From Streptomyces sp. CBMA29 (lineage in GTDB: Bacteria > Actinomycetota > Actinomycetes > Streptomycetales > Streptomycetaceae), in assembly GCF_014596445.1 (NCBI RefSeq), contig NZ_MECL01000019.1:1-53497 (forward strand): a stretch of 53,497 nt of DNA, in the 5' to 3' direction. The notes beneath the pieces are model-generated. The model searched no databases. It was given only the letters and a program-made list of their open reading frames with translations, and was not told where the DNA came from. Shown here piece by piece: positions 50,113-53,497 of this stretch (position 1 is the first letter of the stretch; each line of letters begins with the position of its first letter). Position numbers and translations under genes: made by a program.

Positions 50113-51811
50113 GCAGCACCGGCGCGATCTCGTCGTAGCGGTCGCCGGGGCCGGGATTCAGCGGGTCGGTCGCGCCGCCGAGGTGCCGCATGACGCCCCA
50201 CACCGCGTTGAGCGCGGTCTGCACGGCGCCCTCGGCCCAGCCCGCGGTCCAGGAGATGTCGTCGCCCGCGAGGAAGATGCCACGCTTGTCGGCGGGCAGC
50301 CGGTCCTGCATGAAGTGGGTGAACAGCCGCCGCTGGTACCGGTAGTGGCCGGGCAGGTTGGCCTTGAACGCGCCCATGAAGTACGGCTCGTTCTCCCAGG
50401 AGACCGTCACCGGATTGCCGATGATGTGCCTCCTGATGTCGACGCCCGGATAGATCTCGCCGAGCGACTTCAGCATGACCTCCATGCGCTCGTGGGCGCT
50501 CAGCGGCAGCCACTTGAGGCTGTCGTCGCACCAGGTGTACGACAGGCAGATCGCGGCGGGCCGGTCGGGTCCGTCGTCCAGCAGGTACGTGCCGCGGGTC
50601 ATCCGGTCGGTGAGCGTCATCGACATCAGGTCGCGGCCGGTCCGCGGGTCCTTGTCCAGCCAGAAGGGCCGGTCCACCGGCACGAAGAGCTTGCTGGACT
50701 CCATGTAGTGGGTGCGCTCCATCGCCGTCCAGTGGTCGATCGGGAAGAGCGAGTCGTCGCAGGCGATCTTGGACAGCAGCAGCCAGCTCTGCGCGGTGAA
50801 GACGGCGGCCCGGTACGTACGGATGTCCCCCGAGGCGTCCGTGACGGTGATCCGGTTGCCCGCCGTACGGTGCAGCCCGGTCACCGCCGGGCGCGGCCGG
50901 CCGTCGCGGGCGGCGTGCAGGGAGCGCAGCGAGGTGCCCTTCGGCCAGTGCACGGTCTTGTCGGGCTCGCGTTCCCACAGCCGCAGCGGGAGCTGCTGCG
51001 AGCCGCCGACGATGCCGCGGTGGTCGTCGTCCGCGCCGGTGTACACGACCCGCAGGATCTCCAGGATCGAGTTGGGGAAGTCGGTGTCCCAGCCGCCGGT
51101 GCCGAAGCCGACCTGCCCGAAGATCTCGCGGTGCCGGAAGGACGCGAAGGCCGGGGAGTCGCACAGGAAGCCGTAGAAGGTCTGGTTGTCCAGCTTCTCG
51201 ACCAGCGCCGACCAGATCTCCCGGATCACGGGGATGTCCCGCTCGCGCAGGGCCCGTTGCATCGCGGAGAAGTCGGCGCCGTCCTCCAAGCACGCGTTCC
51301 AGGCGTGCATCACCTGGTGGTAGACCTCGGGCAGGTCGTCCACCGATGTGGCGTAGTGCGACTCGCCCTTGAGGTCCACGACGGTCGAAGGCGTGCCGGG
51401 CGCCAGCGGGTTGGGGAACGGCTTGGTCTCCAGACCCACCAGGTCCACGTAGTGCCGGAAGGCGGTGGACGACGGAGGGAAGCGCATCGCGCCCAACTCC
51501 GCGGTGAGGCCGGGATCGCAGCCGTCGAAGCCGACCGTGCGCAGCCGCCCGCCGATCTGGTCCGCCTCGTAGACAACGGGCTTGAGGCCCATCTTCATCA
51601 GTTCGTACGCGGTGACGATGCCGGACAGGCCGCCGCCAATCACCGCGACCTCTGTGCCGTGCTCGCTGGGCGGTACCGCGCCGAGGCCCGCCGGGTGCGC
51701 CAGGAAGTCGTCGTAGGCGTAGGGGAAGTCCGGCCCGAACATGGTGACGGGCGGCTGCTCCTGGGCCTCGGCGTGCTGCTCGTCGTGGACCGCGGTGGGC
51801 ACGGACGTCAT
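50099..51811 (-). CDS. FAD-dependent amine/L-amino-acid oxidase (tryptophan 2-monooxygenase-like)
   Basis: A 570-residue flavoenzyme with AGGAG before its ATG. The dinucleotide-binding fold is at residues about 54-85 (VAVIGGGLSGIVTAYELMKMG), ending in the acidic VVYEAD, then GGRLRTV and ELGAMRFPPS. The C-terminal FAD motif is IFLAGDDISWTAGWAEGAVQTALNAV, with the Trp-Ala-Glu-Gly core typical of this group. The nearest known activities are L-amino-acid oxidase and tryptophan 2-monooxygenase, which gives indole-3-acetamide. A nitrilase-fold hydrolase gene is directly upstream, so an amide-producing then amide-hydrolysing route is plausible. The stop lies in a 13-base repeat. Confidence 0.9.
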   Translation of the reverse strand: MTSVPTAVHDEQHAEAQEQPPVTMFGPDFPYAYDDFLAHPAGLGAVPPSEHGTEVAVIGGGLSGIVTAYELMKMGLKPVVYEADQIGGRLRTVGFDGCDPGLTAELGAMRFPPSSTAFRHYVDLVGLETKPFPNPLAPGTPSTVVDLKGESHYATSVDDLPEVYHQVMHAWNACLEDGADFSAMQRALRERDIPVIREIWSALVEKLDNQTFYGFLCDSPAFASFRHREIFGQVGFGTGGWDTDFPNSILEILRVVYTGADDDHRGIVGGSQQLPLRLWEREPDKTVHWPKGTSLRSLHAARDGRPRPAVTGLHRTAGNRITVTDASGDIRTYRAAVFTAQSWLLLSKIACDDSLFPIDHWTAMERTHYMESSKLFVPVDRPFWLDKDPRTGRDLMSMTLTDRMTRGTYLLDDGPDRPAAICLSYTWCDDSLKWLPLSAHERMEVMLKSLGEIYPGVDIRRHIIGNPVTVSWENEPYFMGAFKANLPGHYRYQRRLFTHFMQDRLPADKRGIFLAGDDISWTAGWAEGAVQTALNAVWGVMRHLGGATDPLNPGPGDRYDEIAPVLLPED

Positions 51812-51884
51812 GGGGCGGCTCTCCTGGCTGAACTGGTGTGGCGGAAAAGGGGGTTACGGGCGCTCGCGGGACGCTCCGGCGCGC

Positions 51885-51918
51885 GGGGCTCAGCCGAGCA
51901 TGGGGGGCTCAGCCGAGC
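51885..51918. repeat. Direct repeat across the nitrilase stop
   Basis: GGGGCTCAGCCGAGC occurs at 51885-51899 and 51904-51918, offset 19. The second copy contains the stop (51909-51911); the other copy is out of frame. Confidence 0.8.
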
Positions 51919-52709
51919 GCGCGGTACAACTCCGGGCGGCGGTCGGCCAGATACGGCGTCTCCGCGCGGGCGGCGTCGATCAGCGCCGGGTCCACGTCGG
52001 CGAAGACCAGTTCCTCGCCGGTCCCGGCCCGCGCGCGCACCGTCCCATCCGGCCCGACGAGGCAGCTCAGCCCCGCGAAGTGGTAGTCGCCCTCGGCCCC
52101 GCAGCGGTTGGCGTACGCCAGGTGCACCTGGCTCTCGTACGCGCGGGCCGGGACGAGGGTGCGCGGCACGAATTCGTACGGCCGCATCAAAGCGGTCGGC
52201 ACGACGAGGAGTTGGGTGCCGCCGAGCGCGTGCGCCCGTACCGCCTCGGGGAATTCGACGTCGTAGCAGATCAGCAGGCCGATCCGTACACCGTCGACGT
52301 CGGCCTGCACGACGGGCGTGTCACCGGCGGTGAAGGCGGATCGCTCGAAGTCCCCGAACAGGTGCGTCTTGCGGTAGTTGGCGAGCGGGGTGCCGTCCGG
52401 GCCGATGAGCCGCGCCGCGTTGTGCACGGCAGCGCCGTCCCGCTCGGGGTAGCCGTAGACGACGGCGATCCTGTGCCGGGCGGCGATCTCCGCCACTCGT
52501 CGCGCCGACGGTCCGTCGGCCTCCTCCGCCAGCGCCGCGAGACGGTCGCCGACCGCATAGCCGGTCAGTGACAGCTCGGCCGTCACCAGCAGCCGCGCTC
52601 CCCCCTCGGCGGCCCGTCGAGCCGCCTCCTCGAATCCGGCGAGCGCCGCGTCCACCGATTCGGGTACGCCGCCCGGCCCCTGATACAGCGCTGCGCGCAA
52701 CGGTGCCAT
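51909..52709 (-). CDS. Carbon-nitrogen hydrolase (nitrilase superfamily amidase)
   Basis: A 266-residue enzyme with the complete nitrilase triad: Glu in LLVTAELSLTGYA, Lys in NYRKTHLFGDFE and Cys in LLICYDVEFPEAVR. The protein has no extra domain. Members hydrolyse amides or nitriles, or N-carbamoyl compounds. It is followed on the same strand, after 97 bases, by the amine oxidase gene. Together they could turn an amino acid into its shortened amide and then into the acid, for example tryptophan to indole-3-acetate; this is inference from order alone. Confidence 0.92.
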   Translation of the reverse strand: MAPLRAALYQGPGGVPESVDAALAGFEEAARRAAEGGARLLVTAELSLTGYAVGDRLAALAEEADGPSARRVAEIAARHRIAVVYGYPERDGAAVHNAARLIGPDGTPLANYRKTHLFGDFERSAFTAGDTPVVQADVDGVRIGLLICYDVEFPEAVRAHALGGTQLLVVPTALMRPYEFVPRTLVPARAYESQVHLAYANRCGAEGDYHFAGLSCLVGPDGTVRARAGTGEELVFADVDPALIDAARAETPYLADRRPELYRALG

Positions 52710-52870
52710 GGATCTCTTTCGCCTGTTCAGAGAGGGTGTACGGGACTCCTTCGACAGTACGGTTGCGCGCGTGGCGGCGGCAAGACGCGATCATTGCGGC
52801 CGCTGCCGCTGTTCGTTGCGTCTTCACCGGCACTACCGGCGATTCGTTGCGCCGAGCCGCCGCTCACGGG

Positions 52871-52944
52871 CCCGTTTCCGTGCCCGCGGCGCGTCCGCGG
52901 GCACGGAAGCGGGCCCCCACCCCGGATTCAGGGGGTGGGGGCCC
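52871..52944. terminator. Double hairpin downstream of the DUF2382 gene
   Basis: A 19-base stem with one mismatch spans 52871-52889 and 52895-52913. A second stem GGGCCCCCACCCC (52911-52923) pairs with 52931-52944 with a single-base slip. The rest of 52710-52989 holds the nitrilase promoter region, where I see no clear boxes. Confidence 0.75.
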
Positions 52945-52989
52945 GCTCGCGTGGTGCGATGAGGCCGTTCGACCGGCCGTCAGGTCGGT

Positions 52990-53497
52990 TCAGCTACCGA
53001 AGCGGCGGCCCTTGCGGCCCTGCTCGCCCTCGTAGCCGCTGGTCTCCTCGGTGGTCGCGGGGCTCGTGTCGGTCTCGATCCGCTCCTTGCGGACCCGGCC
53101 GTGCACGGTCTTCTGCTCGACGTGCTCGTCCACGCGCATGCGGACGCGCTCCTTCGGCACGACTTCGGTCTCGATGATCGCCTTGTCCTCGTGGAGGGTG
53201 ACGACCTGTTCGGCCTCGCTGATGTCGCCGGTGCGGCCCGCGGCGGTCTTCGGGTCGATGGGCTCACGGACCAGGTGGACCTCTTCGTGCCGGATCGGCA
53301 CCGTCTGCTCGACTTCCTCGACGTCCACGACCTTGTGCAGCCGCGCCTGGCCGATGGTCTCCCGCTCGACCCTGACGTGCATCTCCTCCTCGGAGCGGAT
53401 CATGGTCTCGCTCTCGGGGTCGAGACCGTCCGCGGCGAGGCGCTGCGGGGCGCCCGAGGCCATGGCGGGCGTGCCCTTGCCGGTGGAGGCGACCGGT
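52990..53497 (-). CDS. DUF2382 (YsnF/AvaK-type) stress protein, cut by window end
   Basis: The frame is open to the last base, so the true start is outside; an ATG at 53463 is internal or an alternative start. The visible 168 residues include a DUF2382 domain: SEEEMHVRVERETIGQARLHKVV, then VEQTVPIRHEEVHLVREPI and SEAEQVVTLHEDKAIIETEVVPKERVRM. The repeated amphipathic beta pattern is typical. In Streptomyces such domains are usually fused behind a PRC-barrel and belong to general stress proteins. The tail is Gly/Arg-rich. A double hairpin terminates the transcript. Confidence 0.88.
   Translation of the reverse strand, partial: PVASTGKGTPAMASGAPQRLAADGLDPESETMIRSEEEMHVRVERETIGQARLHKVVDVEEVEQTVPIRHEEVHLVREPIDPKTAAGRTGDISEAEQVVTLHEDKAIIETEVVPKERVRMRVDEHVEQKTVHGRVRKERIETDTSPATTEETSGYEGEQGRKGRRFGS

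Overview
The window is a 53.5 kb piece of a Streptomyces-type actinomycete chromosome. The DNA is very GC-rich, third codon positions are almost always G or C, and GTG starts are common. RbpA, a long-form HisG, a Ppm1/Lnt pair, a SAM-dependent methyltransferase of the DUF574 type, an alditol-oxidase-like gene and dre-type chitinase operators all point to Streptomyces. The content is chromosomal housekeeping and stable accessory genes. I found no phage, plasmid, transposase, CRISPR array, rRNA or tRNA. Both window edges cut a gene.

Layout. 1-7.2 kb: the C-terminal part of a LuxR-type regulator; a LysM/M23 endopeptidase behind a ydaO-type (c-di-AMP) riboswitch; a GNAT acetyltransferase; a uridine-kinase-like protein without a P-loop; and a tiny membrane protein with an FtsK-like protein whose Walker A lysine is replaced. 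7.2-14.5 kb: a MocR-type regulator divergent from a YczE-like membrane protein; rbpA with a sigma-R promoter; convergent fxsA; and the lipoprotein/mannosylation pair lnt-ppm1, preceded by a repeat-rich gap of 770 bases. 14.5-20 kb: an amidohydrolase, an Lrp regulator, an alditol-oxidase-like flavoprotein, an unknown acidic protein and an acyl-CoA dehydrogenase.

20.0-21.4 kb is the most unusual stretch. It is a non-coding element of about 1 kb with long, about 94 % identical inverted arms around a G-rich minisatellite. It lies between the divergent acyl-CoA dehydrogenase and Ser/Thr kinase genes. 21.4-27.5 kb: the kinase, an ArsB/NhaD-like transporter, and a methyltransferase translationally coupled to a PAS-GGDEF-EAL protein. 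27.8-32.8 kb: a GH18 chitinase with DasR-like operators, a secreted C39-like protein with a further dre-like site, an M24 peptidase and a second uridine-kinase-like protein with an intact P-loop. 33.2-37.7 kb: an orphan EccA-like TPR-AAA ATPase and two coupled CNNM/CorC-type membrane proteins.

38-44.4 kb is a same-strand run: FMN riboswitch-ribD-ribE-ribM-ribBA-ribH-hisE-hisG-PH-domain protein. Several junctions have overlapping stop and start codons. It makes and imports riboflavin and carries the first two histidine steps. 44.4-53.5 kb: a ROK regulator/MFS pair and an XRE/SDR pair, each with a palindrome in the shared promoter; a DUF5995-like protein; a nitrilase plus flavin amine oxidase pair that could form an indole-acetamide type route; and the end of a DUF2382 stress protein.

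A pattern that cuts across the window: the stop codons of at least five genes (fxsA, a CNNM protein, ribBA, the amine oxidase and the nitrilase) lie inside short tandem or near-tandem duplications, in three cases with further in-frame stops.
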